Below are positions 51,330-61,532 of a stretch of 64,000 nucleotides of DNA, piece after piece; within the stretch, counting starts at the first letter, position 1; each line of letters begins with the position of its first letter. The notes under the pieces were generated by a model. The model searched no databases. It saw only the letters and a program-made list of their open reading frames with translations, and was not told where the DNA came from. Source of the DNA: Caldicellulosiruptor morganii (GTDB lineage Bacteria; Bacillota; Thermoanaerobacteria; Caldicellulosiruptorales; Caldicellulosiruptoraceae); the NCBI RefSeq assembly GCF_026810225.1, contig NZ_CP113865.1:2361501-2425500 (forward strand). The letters are read 5' to 3'. The translations under genes and the position numbers were made by a program.

Positions 51330-53153
51330 TTATCTTGCATATGGCAGTGTTATTGTCACCTTTGTAAATTCTCCAAACTTGCTCTCTACCTTGATTCCAA
51401 ACTCCTTACCATAGGCAAGCTTTATTCTCTCGTTCACATTCTTCAAAGCTATCCCCTGTCCATGGTAGTACTCTGCTTCTGTGTCATTTTCAAGGGCTGC
51501 TTGCAGGGCTGAAAGCTTATCCTCTTCTATTCCCTGTCCATCATCTATTATCGAAATGACAGCAAAGTCACCAATTATACTCCCATCTATAAAAATATTT
51601 CCTCCACTGCCCTTTGGTTCTATTCCATAAGTTATCGAGTTTTCAATTATTGGCTGTAAAATTAATTTTGGAACTTCATAATTCAAAAGCTTTTCATTTA
51701 CATTCACAAGCAGCTTTATCTCATTGTCATACCTGATATTCATAAGTGCTATATAGTTTTGAATATTTTCTATCTCTTCCTTCAATGTAACAAACTTTCT
51801 TTTCCAGTTCATATTGTATCTCATCATTTTGCCAAGTTTTGTGATTGCGTCTGAAACATCATAGTTCTCAGCATATTCAGCCATCATCTTTATATTCTCA
51901 AGAATGTTGTAAATGAAATGCGCATTTATCTGGGATTGCAGAGCCTTTATCTGGGCATCTTTCTGTGCAACCTCTCTTCTTACTGTTTCGCCTATTAATA
52001 TCTTCAATTTCTCCACCATGTTCATAAAATGCATGGCAAGCTCATCTATTTCGTCATCACCTTTAACATCAATGGAAACATCAAAGTTGCCATTTTCAAC
52101 AGCTCTCATACTTAAAATAACTTGTCTTAACCTTTTTAAAATCAGGGTTATAAGGATAAAAATGAGAATTGAGGATGCCAAAATCAAAATAAGTACCTGC
52201 AAAAGCATCTGAAAGGTTATTCTGTTTATTTTACCTGCCAGTTCATCAAACAGTATCAATTTGTAGACAGTTATACCCAGCACAGGAATACAGGTATAAA
52301 CAAAGGCGGCAGAGTTTCTGTTAATTTTCAGGTAAGCTATTCCTTCCTGCTCATCATCTTTGCTTTTTTGTTTCAAAATCTGAACAAGCTTATTTTTATC
52401 TATACCAAGCCTTTTTAGAAAAATCGGGGTTTGATTGCTCAAAATAATCTCTCCGCTTTTTGATAAAATAATTGCAGCTGAATTGTTGCTTTCTCTTGAA
52501 AGCTCATTTGCAAAAAATTCATCCACCTTCATATTGACTTCAATTATTCCTATGAGATGTCCTGTCAAATCGGTTACTTTGGTATATAAAGATACCACTT
52601 TTTCTTCATTGTTAAGAGGCGGTCCCAGTAAATCAACATTGTCAATCTTCCACATTGATGTTTGCTTCTGGTCTGATAAAAACTGGTCTATAAATTTGAA
52701 ATTCTTGAGTCTGTCTATCTGATATAATGTTGGCCAAACTTCGGGCAGTAAACCATTGTTTGTGAAAAATCTTATTCTGTTAATGTTGAAATTTACATAC
52801 TGAAGATATTCTATCTTGTCAAGGACATTTACTTTGAATGAATATATATCCTCGATGTTTCTTTCCTGATACTGTGATACAAAATCAATAAAGTCCTGAT
52901 TGTTCAGAATAAACTGTGTTGCTTTTATGTACTGCTCCACATTTTTATTAATGTCATTCCTGAACTTTTCTACTTCAAATGTGACGTTGCTTATATACTC
53001 TTTTTCTGTAAAAAGCCTTACCCTGTAAAATGCATTTACCTGAAGTATAGAAAGGGGTATGGCTACTATGAGAACATATGTAAGAATGAGTTTCTGACGA
53101 ATATTTAACCTGAATATATTTTTAAACAAATTCGAAAAATTAACTTTAAACAT
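51330..53153 (-). CDS. YesM-like sensor histidine kinase
   Basis: 607 residues: membrane helix about 22-42, extracytoplasmic sensor about 45-290, second helix about 300-325, HAMP, His_kinase domain with the acceptor His in QINAHFIYNILENIK, and an ATPase domain (VPKLILQPIIENSITYGIEP, ISIIDDGQGIEED, GIALKNVNERIKLAYG). Probably senses oligosaccharides or the binding protein. Between the transporter genes and its regulator in one operon. Confidence 0.93.
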   Translation of the reverse strand: MFKVNFSNLFKNIFRLNIRQKLILTYVLIVAIPLSILQVNAFYRVRLFTEKEYISNVTFEVEKFRNDINKNVEQYIKATQFILNNQDFIDFVSQYQERNIEDIYSFKVNVLDKIEYLQYVNFNINRIRFFTNNGLLPEVWPTLYQIDRLKNFKFIDQFLSDQKQTSMWKIDNVDLLGPPLNNEEKVVSLYTKVTDLTGHLIGIIEVNMKVDEFFANELSRESNNSAAIILSKSGEIILSNQTPIFLKRLGIDKNKLVQILKQKSKDDEQEGIAYLKINRNSAAFVYTCIPVLGITVYKLILFDELAGKINRITFQMLLQVLILILASSILIFILITLILKRLRQVILSMRAVENGNFDVSIDVKGDDEIDELAMHFMNMVEKLKILIGETVRREVAQKDAQIKALQSQINAHFIYNILENIKMMAEYAENYDVSDAITKLGKMMRYNMNWKRKFVTLKEEIENIQNYIALMNIRYDNEIKLLVNVNEKLLNYEVPKLILQPIIENSITYGIEPKGSGGNIFIDGSIIGDFAVISIIDDGQGIEEDKLSALQAALENDTEAEYYHGQGIALKNVNERIKLAYGKEFGIKVESKFGEFTKVTITLPYAR

Positions 53154-53247
53154 CCAGATCTCATCCTCAATACTTTTTATTATTTTATTTACATTATAAC
53201 AAACACAAAAAAACTTTTTAAAACAGCTTTAAATAATTGAAGATAAA

Positions 53248-53276
53248 GGGCTATCCTGTCGGACAGCCCTTTTTTA
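53248..53276 (-). terminator. Terminator after the binding-protein gene
   Basis: GGGCTGTCC and GGATAGCCC (one G-T pair) around GACA, in the 137-bp gap between the binding protein and the kinase. The minus strand continues TTTATC, a weak U-run, so it may give partial read-through into the sensor genes. Confidence 0.6.
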
Positions 53277-53290
53277 AGTTCAAAACCAAA

Positions 53291-54904
53291 TCACTTTAGC
53301 CCAAGCTTCTTTTTATTCTCTTCCAGCTGCTTTTGCTGCCATGCAAGCAACTTGTCATATCCTACCTGCTTTAGATATTTATGATAGTCATTGAGTATTC
53401 TATCAAAGTCTGAAGATGACTTTGCCATAATGAGCTTTGGCAGTGTCTGGCCCCACTTCAAAGCAACCTTTCTTGCGATAATACCTTCAGGACTATCAGC
53501 CGGCGGATTTAGATTGTCATACTGTGCATAGCTCACAGTCTTGCCAAGTGTCCAGTCAGCCATCTGCTGCAGGTATGGTGGCATTGGAGGTTCCCATTGA
53601 GATACATATGGCCAGTCACCAAGCATCCAGTAGGTGAGCTCTGCACCGTACTTCTTGTCAAATGTTGGTCTGTCTGTTTGCATAAGTTTTACAACATCTG
53701 GTTTGAACTGCTCTTTACCATTGATTATATCCCATGTTACACCCTTTGGTCCAAGATAGAAGTCCTTCTGCCCTTCAGGGCTCAGCCAGTAGCTCATAAA
53801 CCTGATTGCTCTCTTTGGATCTTTGTTGTTCTTTGAAATCATTGTCAAAGTCCAGCCTGCAATGCCTTGACCTGCAAGCTTTGGTTTTTCAAGTTTTGAA
53901 TTTGCAGGACCATCAACTGCTATATAAATCATGTTTGGATTTTTCTTGTAAAGCTCCTGCTGCTGTGCAACAAAGTCTGTTCTCTGATAAATCATGCTAA
54001 AATATCTTCCCTGAGCAATCTTTTCTTCCATTTGTGCTCTTTTGTCAATGAAAACATCCTTTGCAATAAGTCCTCTTCTGTAGGCTTCATTGAATGTCTT
54101 GAGCCATCTGATATACTCAGGATTTGTTGTAATATCATAGAGCTTTCCGTTCTTCTCACGTGGTATAGCTAAGAAATTCCACAGATAGCTCTCCAGTGAA
54201 TAGCAACCTGTATCGGTGAATTCATGGAATCCGATTGGGATAAGAGGCTGACCATTTACTGTTGGGAATTTCTTTTTTGCATCTGCCAGTGCTTTCAGGA
54301 ATGTATCAGGTTTTCTCATATCTGGCTTACCAAGAGCTTCATACATATCCTTTCTTACAAGGAATGTCTGGTTGGAATAGATTTTAAGCTTTGGATTTTG
54401 ATAATCGCTTGGTGTATACGATGCATTCGGATAGCCATAAACATGTCCGTCAGGCTCTGTATACCATCCAAGTCTTTGCTTGTTGGCAACTGTAAAGAAG
54501 TACGGGTCGTATTTCTTTGCAAGATCATCCAGAGCGTATACAAGCTTGCCTGCAATCATCTTCTTAACAGCTTCTTCCCACCAGCCAAGAGTAATAAAAT
54601 CCGGCAATGTGTTTGATGCAATCATAACATTGAGTTTCTCATTTTCATTACCGGCAGGTACTATGAAGTTGATCTTTACACCTGTTTTCTTAGTAATGTA
54701 ATCAGAAACCGCATTGCCGCCCCACTTTGTACCAAACCATGAAAAATTGATGTACCAGTCAAATGTTATTGGTTTTTTGGCATCTTCCTTCCAGCCCGGT
54801 TTTACTGAGCTTGCCGCACTGCCAATTGCAAATGGTATCAAGCCTGCTATAAACGCAATTGCCACCAGCATTGCAAAAAGCCTTTTGAGTTTGAGCTTTT
54901 TCAT
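53291..54904 (-). CDS. Oligosaccharide ABC transporter substrate-binding protein (LplA-like)
   Basis: 537 residues: signal peptide (LKRLFAMLVAIAFIAGLIPFAIG), then a family 1 binding-protein fold: NFSWFGTKWGGNAVSDYIT, LPDFITLGWWEE, GHVYGYPNASYTP, FLKALADAKKKFPTVNG, GIAGWTLTMISKNNKDPKRAI. The N-terminus lacks a lipobox Cys, so anchoring is unclear. Members of this group bind oligosaccharides with LplB/LplC-type permeases, which are the two genes upstream. Confidence 0.92.
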   Translation of the reverse strand: MKKLKLKRLFAMLVAIAFIAGLIPFAIGSAASSVKPGWKEDAKKPITFDWYINFSWFGTKWGGNAVSDYITKKTGVKINFIVPAGNENEKLNVMIASNTLPDFITLGWWEEAVKKMIAGKLVYALDDLAKKYDPYFFTVANKQRLGWYTEPDGHVYGYPNASYTPSDYQNPKLKIYSNQTFLVRKDMYEALGKPDMRKPDTFLKALADAKKKFPTVNGQPLIPIGFHEFTDTGCYSLESYLWNFLAIPREKNGKLYDITTNPEYIRWLKTFNEAYRRGLIAKDVFIDKRAQMEEKIAQGRYFSMIYQRTDFVAQQQELYKKNPNMIYIAVDGPANSKLEKPKLAGQGIAGWTLTMISKNNKDPKRAIRFMSYWLSPEGQKDFYLGPKGVTWDIINGKEQFKPDVVKLMQTDRPTFDKKYGAELTYWMLGDWPYVSQWEPPMPPYLQQMADWTLGKTVSYAQYDNLNPPADSPEGIIARKVALKWGQTLPKLIMAKSSSDFDRILNDYHKYLKQVGYDKLLAWQQKQLEENKKKLGLK

Positions 54905-54994
54905 AAAACATACCTCCTCATCTTAAATTTTTATCTTTGATAAACTGCACAGCTTTGTGCAGTTTATGCCCAAAGAGGTTTTTTGATCAATTTA

Positions 54995-55879
54995 TCATCC
55001 TTTGATAGCACCTATTAAAAGACCTTTTACAAAATACTTTTGCAAAAACGGATAAACACACACAATGGGCATTGTAGTTATAACCATTGTAGCCATCTTG
55101 AGTGACTGTGATGTCACATTTCTGGTTGCAATTCCCCCGGGTGCGTTTGCAAGCATCTGATTTGACGTAACCTGAGCTATAACCTTGTACAAAAATGTTT
55201 GTATTGGCTGAAGCTTTGGATTGTTTATGAATATTACTCCCATGAAATAGTCGTTCCAGTTATAAACACCAACAAACAGGGCTATCGTTGCCAGAACCGG
55301 AGTTGACAGGGGAAGTATTATTCGGGCAAATATTAAAAAGTCATTTGCTCCATCAATCTTTGCAGACTCCTCAAGTTCAACAGGAAGTTCTCTAAAGAAG
55401 GCTTGAAATATAATCAGATTATAGAAGTTGAACATTCCCGGTATTACGTAAACCCAGAATGTATTGTACAGCCCCAAACTTTTAATCAGCAGAAAGTATG
55501 GTATAAGTCCTCCTCCAAAAAAGAGTGTAATGGTTCCCATTGCCATGTAAATCTTTCTTCCCATGAGCTCTTTTCTCATAAAAGCATACGCAACCATTGC
55601 GGTGAAAAATACATGCAGCGTTGTTGTCAAAACCGTTCTTGCAACTGTCACCATGAATGCTGTTGTTATGTCACTGTTGCTAAAAACAGTTCTGTAGTTA
55701 TCTAACGTAAACTTTCGAGGCCAGAAGTAAATGCCACCAAGCATTGCATCTTTACCCTCGTTAAATGAATACACTATGATGTACCATACAGGATACAAAG
55801 TAACAAAACATATAATAAGCATCAACGTTATATTGAGCACATCAAAAACCCTATCACCAAATGAAGACTTTATTTTCAT
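54995..55879 (-). CDS. Sugar ABC permease, LplC/YtcP-like
   Basis: About 294 residues, six membrane helices; the EAA loop is ELEESAKIDGANDFLIFARIILPLSTP, followed by VGVYNWNDYF and a C-terminal YFVKGLLIGAIKG. ATG 55879 follows GAGGTG. Operon with LplB-like and binding-protein genes. Confidence 0.93.
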   Translation of the reverse strand: MKIKSSFGDRVFDVLNITLMLIICFVTLYPVWYIIVYSFNEGKDAMLGGIYFWPRKFTLDNYRTVFSNSDITTAFMVTVARTVLTTTLHVFFTAMVAYAFMRKELMGRKIYMAMGTITLFFGGGLIPYFLLIKSLGLYNTFWVYVIPGMFNFYNLIIFQAFFRELPVELEESAKIDGANDFLIFARIILPLSTPVLATIALFVGVYNWNDYFMGVIFINNPKLQPIQTFLYKVIAQVTSNQMLANAPGGIATRNVTSQSLKMATMVITTMPIVCVYPFLQKYFVKGLLIGAIKG

Positions 55880-55918
55880 TTTGCCGTGCACCTCTTTTCA
55901 TACTTCAAACTTGCAAAT

Positions 55919-56896
55919 CTAAAATAGTGACTTTTCAGTAAGCTTTTTGGTCACACCATTTGCAACAAAAAGCAATATCAGTGCTATTACTGACTTGAAA
56001 AGTCCTATTGCGGTTGCATATGAAAATCTGAAGGCTTCAATTCCCATACGGTAAACGTAAATATCAATCACATCCGAAGCATCTGCATTGAGCGGATTTC
56101 TCAGAACAAATATCTGGTCAAAGTTTGAATTCATAAGTCCGCTCACTGCCAGTATGAACATAATAGCAATTGTACCTGAAATACACGGTATGGTTATCCT
56201 GAACATCTTTGTAAATCTTCCTGCTCCATCAACCGTTGCAGCCTCATAAAGCTCCGGGTCAATCCCGGCAATTGCAGCTAAGTATATTATCGCATTCCAG
56301 CCGAGCTCTTTCCAAACCTCAGAAATAACCGCAATGCCCCAGAAATATCTTGGTTCTGCTAAAAAGGTTATGGGCTGCTTCAATATTCCTATTTTTGTCA
56401 ACACTATATTTATAAGCCCTGTCTCTGAAAGCCAGTTCATAAGTATTCCACCGAGCACAACCCATGATATAAAATGGGGCAGGTATGATATGGTCTGGAC
56501 AGTCCTTTTAAAACGCACCGATGCAAGCTCATTTAAGAGCACAGCAAACAGTATTGGCAGAGGAAACCCTACAAGAAGTTTGAAAAAACTTATTCCTATG
56601 GTGTTTTTCATTATCAGCCAGAATCTCTCATCAGAAAAGAACTCCTGGAAATTGGCAAGACCCACCCATGGTGATCTATTGAAACCCAGCGTAATGTCGT
56701 ATTCCTTAAATGCTATTATTATTCCATACATTGGTATGTAGCAAAAAATAATCATCCAAATTACACCGGGTATTGCCATTGCCTGAAGGTATTTTTGTTC
56801 ATTTAACCTGTGCAAAAATTTTCTAAAACTTTTTTTAAATTTCATAAAACTCTTCTGACGGCCACTGTGCCTGCCATTTGAAATAGCTGATTCCAT
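55919..56896 (-). CDS. Sugar ABC permease, LplB/YteP-like
   Basis: About 325 residues with six membrane helices; EAA loop PELYEAATVDGAGRFTKMFRITIP, and MAIPGVIWMIIFCYIPMYGIIIAFKEYD, typical of LplB. ATG 56896 after GAAGGAAGG is preferred. A TATAAT lies about 70 bp upstream without a matching -35, in line with an activator-dependent promoter (YesN-like). Confidence 0.93.
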   Translation of the reverse strand: MESAISNGRHSGRQKSFMKFKKSFRKFLHRLNEQKYLQAMAIPGVIWMIIFCYIPMYGIIIAFKEYDITLGFNRSPWVGLANFQEFFSDERFWLIMKNTIGISFFKLLVGFPLPILFAVLLNELASVRFKRTVQTISYLPHFISWVVLGGILMNWLSETGLINIVLTKIGILKQPITFLAEPRYFWGIAVISEVWKELGWNAIIYLAAIAGIDPELYEAATVDGAGRFTKMFRITIPCISGTIAIMFILAVSGLMNSNFDQIFVLRNPLNADASDVIDIYVYRMGIEAFRFSYATAIGLFKSVIALILLFVANGVTKKLTEKSLF

Positions 56897-57052
56897 AAAC
56901 AATCGCCTTCCTTCTTTGTCAGGTTATATTTTTATATTACATAAGCTACAATTTCTTTTTCTGTTTTTATTATAAAATGGGGCAAAGTCTATAAAAAAGA
57001 TGGGTTTTTTAAGAAGTGGTATCTAAATTTAAGGTGTTTTGAAAAAAAATAA

Positions 57053-57087
57053 GCAGGGGATTATTAATTTCTCCCAAAATCCCCTGC
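57053..57087 (-). terminator. Terminator of the wal operon
   Basis: GCAGGGGAT and ATCCCCTGC pair around a 17-nt loop, followed on the minus strand by TTATTTTTTTT. Confidence 0.8.
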
Positions 57088-57114
57088 CAGATAGCCATTT
57101 TTTCTTATCATTTT

Positions 57115-57849
57115 TCACTCCAGCATCCCTGTAAAGGCATTTATATAGTAAACCTCACCGTCTGCAACAATTCGCCAGACAGGCACTGCCTGACCCTGGA
57201 TGACATTGAAGTCTTTGAGGTAAAAACCAAACCTTATATTCTGTATCTCTCTTATATTTTTCTGCTGGTTTAGCAGGTTGAATATAGCCTCTGTTGCTGA
57301 AATTGCCCTGTTTTTCTTCAATTCAAACCCCTGCGGAATGACCCTTGTGAAGATATAAAGAACTCTGTCACCCTGATTTTGCACTTTTAATCTGCTGTCA
57401 AATATCGGATAATTTTTATATACCTGAACATAACTGCCATCGTAGTCTTTCATATAGTCGTTTCTGTTCAAATCAAAAAGTTCAAATGGGTCCTGCTTGA
57501 ACTTTGACTCCAAAAAAAGTGTCTGGTTCACTATCTTCAAATGATAGATGCTGTTTTCAAATTCATTTTGATATCTGTCCACTCTTTTGCCAAAAAGCTT
57601 GTTTAAAATACTGTCATATGCAAATTCTGTTTTTACATTGAGTTTGGAAACATAGTAAATCTTTCTATCAATTGTGCAGGAAAGCTCTATTGAGTTTTGA
57701 GAAAGTATATTTTGCGCTGTCTTGATTTGCCTGTCTGTCAGAAACTCTTCTCTTGGAAGCAGGTTCAAATACTTTACTGTCAAAAACAAAACCACAATAG
57801 AAAACACGCTGATTGCTATCGTCTTGACCCTTGACCAGTTCATCTTCAA
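57115..57849 (-). CDS. YycI-like regulatory protein
   Basis: 244 residues, one N-terminal membrane helix (IAISVFSIVVLFLTVKYLNLL) and an extracytoplasmic domain (AQNILSQNSIELSCTI...PVWRIVADGEVYYINAFTGM) as in YycI. YycI and YycH modulate the WalK kinase from outside the membrane. Last gene of the operon. Confidence 0.8.
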   Translation of the reverse strand: MKMNWSRVKTIAISVFSIVVLFLTVKYLNLLPREEFLTDRQIKTAQNILSQNSIELSCTIDRKIYYVSKLNVKTEFAYDSILNKLFGKRVDRYQNEFENSIYHLKIVNQTLFLESKFKQDPFELFDLNRNDYMKDYDGSYVQVYKNYPIFDSRLKVQNQGDRVLYIFTRVIPQGFELKKNRAISATEAIFNLLNQQKNIREIQNIRFGFYLKDFNVIQGQAVPVWRIVADGEVYYINAFTGMLE

Positions 57850-57864
57850 AACAAAACTCCTTTT

Positions 57865-59160
57865 TTATTTAATTGTTTCCACATACACCGTGCCACTGTC
57901 TGTGCTGATTTCCCAGTAAGGATAGGAAGGCTTTTCACCTGCGATGTATCTAAGGCTCAAATCTTTTATAAAGATGTCGCCTTTTCTCTCCTTTATGGTA
58001 TCAATTGCGCTCATCCCGTCAACCTTTATTCTGGATGTCCTGACAGCTACCACATCAAAGATGTGCCCCTCCACTTTTTTAAGCTTTCCGCCCGAGATTT
58101 CTATATACACACACCAGTTGCCATCCTGTGGTAATATGTCAATACCACCAGATCTGCTTATAAGGTAAATTCTTGTTGCATCTCTGGTATTTTCAATTTT
58201 GCATATTCTTATGTCCTCGTTTGTGTAAAAATTTTTCATATAACCTATCAATGCTTCTGTGATTGATTCTATTCTGTCACAAAAAATGTCTTTTGTAAAC
58301 CTAAAAATATAACCACCATCGGGCTTTATCACAAACTCGCGCCTCTCATCTGTTATCACAATTTCTCCATTTTTGAAAACATTTTTTTTGGTAAGTATTG
58401 TATCAGGGAAAAGCCGCCTGATTATCAGGTCTTTTTTGTAATCACTTTCCTTTATCCTGATTTCAGAAAATTGCACATTTGAAAATTCAACAGGAATAAG
58501 AGCATCTTTGCTCACAAGATCTGTAAAACCAAGCCCATCTGACCATGAAAACACAAAAGATGGCTTTTGCTCAATCCTGTCCTCAAGCTGAGAAAATGCA
58601 TCTCCTCCAAAGCTCATTACTGCCGCCTCTTCTGCTATGGAGCTGAAAAAGTAAACTTCTGTATCTGAACCATTCTCTTTTATGAAAACTCTATCAAACC
58701 TGAAATCTTTTCTTGATGGCAGAACATTTCTTTTTGTAAGTTCATATACAAATGTGTTAAAATCAATAAAGTAGCCATAGTCAAAAATCAAACCCCTGTT
58801 TGACTTAAAATAATCAATCTTTACCTTCATGAACTTCAGACTGTAATTCTTTTTCACAACAACCTCTTTTATCTTTTTCACAAACTTTGAGAGCACATCA
58901 AAGTATTCTTTCTGCGTACTCAAAATGCCAATAACCACATTCTTAGAAATATTCAGGTACATATTCTCTGGAGTTGCAAGGACTATATGGGCTTTTGCTA
59001 TCAAGTCATCCTCAGAGAGCCTGCTATAGCTACCATTTAGCGCAATTGCAAAATCTTTCAGGTCATAATTAAAATACACCTTATAATACAAATAAATGCT
59101 GAGTATAACAAGTATACCCAGCACTATGCTCTTTACAGCTTCTTTTTTGTTTTTCTCCAT
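57865..59160 (-). CDS. YycH-like regulatory protein
   Basis: 431 residues: N-terminal helix (SIVLGILVILSIYLYYKVYF), then a large extracytoplasmic domain with late YPYWEISTDSGTVYVET, matching YycH size and layout. Sequence conservation in the family is low, so assignment rests on context with walRK and yycI and on the topology. Confidence 0.78.
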   Translation of the reverse strand: MEKNKKEAVKSIVLGILVILSIYLYYKVYFNYDLKDFAIALNGSYSRLSEDDLIAKAHIVLATPENMYLNISKNVVIGILSTQKEYFDVLSKFVKKIKEVVVKKNYSLKFMKVKIDYFKSNRGLIFDYGYFIDFNTFVYELTKRNVLPSRKDFRFDRVFIKENGSDTEVYFFSSIAEEAAVMSFGGDAFSQLEDRIEQKPSFVFSWSDGLGFTDLVSKDALIPVEFSNVQFSEIRIKESDYKKDLIIRRLFPDTILTKKNVFKNGEIVITDERREFVIKPDGGYIFRFTKDIFCDRIESITEALIGYMKNFYTNEDIRICKIENTRDATRIYLISRSGGIDILPQDGNWCVYIEISGGKLKKVEGHIFDVVAVRTSRIKVDGMSAIDTIKERKGDIFIKDLSLRYIAGEKPSYPYWEISTDSGTVYVETIK

Positions 59161-59175
59161 CGAGCCTACCCTCTT

Positions 59176-59664
59176 TTATTTTGTAATTGAGTTTATCAGA
59201 TTGGAAATAGCCTTTTCTACTTTTGTCAAAAAGCTTTCTTTCTTTTCATAGTAAACTTTAAGCAGTGCAAGCTGTGTATCTTTGTCTTTGACTGCAACCA
59301 CCAGAATAAAGGTATTGCCATCAGAGACATCTATCTTCTTTGCAAAATAGCCCGACCTGCCCACTGTTATTTTATCAACCAGATTATCCTTACCAAAAGC
59401 TTCTTTTTTACTTTTCTTTGCGTAGATGGCAATTTCTGTGCCCTCTGTGCTTTTGCCTGATAGCACAAAGGCAGATGTGCTTAAGTTTTGATCATAATCT
59501 GTAATCTCCATAAGTGTCTTTGTGGTAGAGCTTACCTTCCCACCATCTATTTCAATAGAATCTATATATTTTGCCTTCTGAAGACTCTTTTCCTCTGCAA
59601 AAACAGTAAAAAAGCTCCCTACAATAAAAACCGCGGTCAGCAAAACCATCAGTATCCGTTTCAT
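59176..59664 (-). CDS. Secreted protein of unknown function in the wal operon
   Basis: 162 residues: signal peptide (ILMVLLTAVFIVGSFFTVFA), then a beta-rich domain (STSAFVLSGKSTEGTEIAIYAK...GRSGYFAKKIDVSDGNTFILVVAV) resembling Ig-like repeats that hold extracytoplasmic signals, and a short amphipathic C-terminal helix. It sits between walK and yycH, an unusual extra member of this operon. Confidence 0.65.
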   Translation of the reverse strand: MKRILMVLLTAVFIVGSFFTVFAEEKSLQKAKYIDSIEIDGGKVSSTTKTLMEITDYDQNLSTSAFVLSGKSTEGTEIAIYAKKSKKEAFGKDNLVDKITVGRSGYFAKKIDVSDGNTFILVVAVKDKDTQLALLKVYYEKKESFLTKVEKAISNLINSITK

Positions 59665-59753
59665 CTTTTATCACCAGCAAAAAATATATTTCACCTACTT
59701 ATCATTATACAATCAAATTATTACAAACGTGTTACAAAGCAATTAAGAGCATA

Positions 59754-61466
59754 TTACAAAAGTTTTCTGTCTTTTTGCACTGGAAGCACAACTGTAAATG
59801 TGGTGCCAGATCCCACCTTGCTTTCAACCAGTATCCTGCCGCCATGAGCCCTTACAATCTCATCGGCAATTGAAAGCCCCAGCCCGGACCCTCCAAGCTC
59901 CCGCGAGCGTGCTTTGTCAACCCTGTAAAATCTTTCGAATATCCGTGGCAGATCCTCCTGTGGAATGCCCGGTCCGTTGTCCTTTACAATTATCTTTGTG
60001 CTATCCTCTTCTTTTTGCAAAATAACTTCTATCCTCCCACCTTCCTGAACGTAGGTAATGGCATTGCCAATAAGGTTTATAAGAACCTGCTCCATCTTGT
60101 CCCTGTCAACCATTGCAACTACATCCTGCAAAATACTGCAGCTTAAAGTCTGGTTTTTCCTCTCTGCATGAATTTTTAGCTTTTCACATACAAACCTTAC
60201 AAGCTCGCTAAGACTCACCTCTTCTGTATTCAAAATATTCTCACCACTGTCAAGTCTTGATAGGTATAAAAGGTCACTTACAAGCCTTGTCATTCTGTCA
60301 CATTCTTTTATAATAACACTCAAAAATTGCCTTTTTGTCTCCTCATCATGAACATCAAGAAGTGTTTCGGAATATGTCTTTATAGTTGTAATTGGAGTCC
60401 TGAGCTCATGTGAGACGTTTGCAACAAACTGTTTTCTCATGCTATCAAGCCTTGCCTGCTGTGTTATGTCATGGATTATGAAAATATACCCCTGCGCAGA
60501 GTATGAATCTATAAATATCGCTTTGCTGACCTCCAAGGTATAATCCTCTTTTTCGTAGATTGACACTCCATTTTCATCTTCTCTGTTCTCTTTAAGCATT
60601 CTTTCTACAAAATCCTGTATATCCCCGTTTAAAAATTTTCTTGCACTTTCATTTATATGGATTATTTCTTTCTTTGAATTTATCGCAACAACACCATCTG
60701 ACATGTTCTGAAGGATTCTCTCAAGCTTTTGCTTCTCAAATTCAAGCTCTGATATATACATTTTGATATTCTTTGCCATCCTGGCAAACGCATCGGCAAG
60801 CTTGCCTATCTCATCTTTGGAAGCTATATCTATGGCAACATCAAGGTCACCCTCTGCCATCTTCAGCGCCTTCTCAGTAAGTCTCCTGAGCGGATTTGAA
60901 AGGGTCTTTGCAAAAAGAAGACCTATCAAAAGCGAAAATGCTATTGATATAAGATACGCCATAAGGAGGATGTCTTTGATGTCCTTTACCGTGCCAAGGA
61001 CATTCTGGGTTGAAACTTCCAGATAAAGTGCTCTTGAGACTGCCTTCCCATCTCTTATAGGGTATGAAAAAATCAAAACCTGCTTTTCACCATCCTGTTT
61101 TACAACCCTGTAACCCGACAGGCTATTCAAAATCTCGTCGGATGGGAAAAAGCTGCTATTTAACCTCGGGAATGAAGCAATTACCCTGCCCTGTGAGTCT
61201 GTGACAATCAGCTTATTTATCATAAAACCATACTGGCTTTCTTTCATTGTCTGGTCAATTATATCCTGAAGATCTTCCTTTTTCAAATTTCTGTCCTGCA
61301 AAAGCTGAAGCAAAGAAGAGCTTACCATAAAATCTATCTTCTTTTGCACATCCTGGTAAAAATAGTTTTTCACTCTGTCTATTATGAAAAAGCTTGATAC
61401 AAACATCACCATCAATATCAAAAGCCCAAAAACAATGATAAGCCTGCTTTCTATGCTTTTTGTCAT
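59754..61466 (-). CDS. walK: Cell-wall sensor histidine kinase WalK
   Basis: 570 residues: membrane helix about 8-30, extracytoplasmic sensor about 35-165, second helix about 165-190, HAMP 190-245, PAS about 250-330 (ILQNMSDGVVAINSKKEIIHIN), HisKA with the acceptor His in FVANVSHELRTPITTIKTYS, and HATPase (NLIGNAITYV, VKDNGPGIP, GSGLGLSIADEIV). Controls peptidoglycan metabolism with WalR. The gap to walR is 66 bp. Confidence 0.93.
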   Translation of the reverse strand: MTKSIESRLIIVFGLLILMVMFVSSFFIIDRVKNYFYQDVQKKIDFMVSSSLLQLLQDRNLKKEDLQDIIDQTMKESQYGFMINKLIVTDSQGRVIASFPRLNSSFFPSDEILNSLSGYRVVKQDGEKQVLIFSYPIRDGKAVSRALYLEVSTQNVLGTVKDIKDILLMAYLISIAFSLLIGLLFAKTLSNPLRRLTEKALKMAEGDLDVAIDIASKDEIGKLADAFARMAKNIKMYISELEFEKQKLERILQNMSDGVVAINSKKEIIHINESARKFLNGDIQDFVERMLKENREDENGVSIYEKEDYTLEVSKAIFIDSYSAQGYIFIIHDITQQARLDSMRKQFVANVSHELRTPITTIKTYSETLLDVHDEETKRQFLSVIIKECDRMTRLVSDLLYLSRLDSGENILNTEEVSLSELVRFVCEKLKIHAERKNQTLSCSILQDVVAMVDRDKMEQVLINLIGNAITYVQEGGRIEVILQKEEDSTKIIVKDNGPGIPQEDLPRIFERFYRVDKARSRELGGSGLGLSIADEIVRAHGGRILVESKVGSGTTFTVVLPVQKDRKLL

Positions 61467-61532
61467 CTTCTACAATATTCCCCTTTAACCTTTTTTAATT
61501 TAGAAACTCCTCTTGTTTACAAAATTTTTCTC

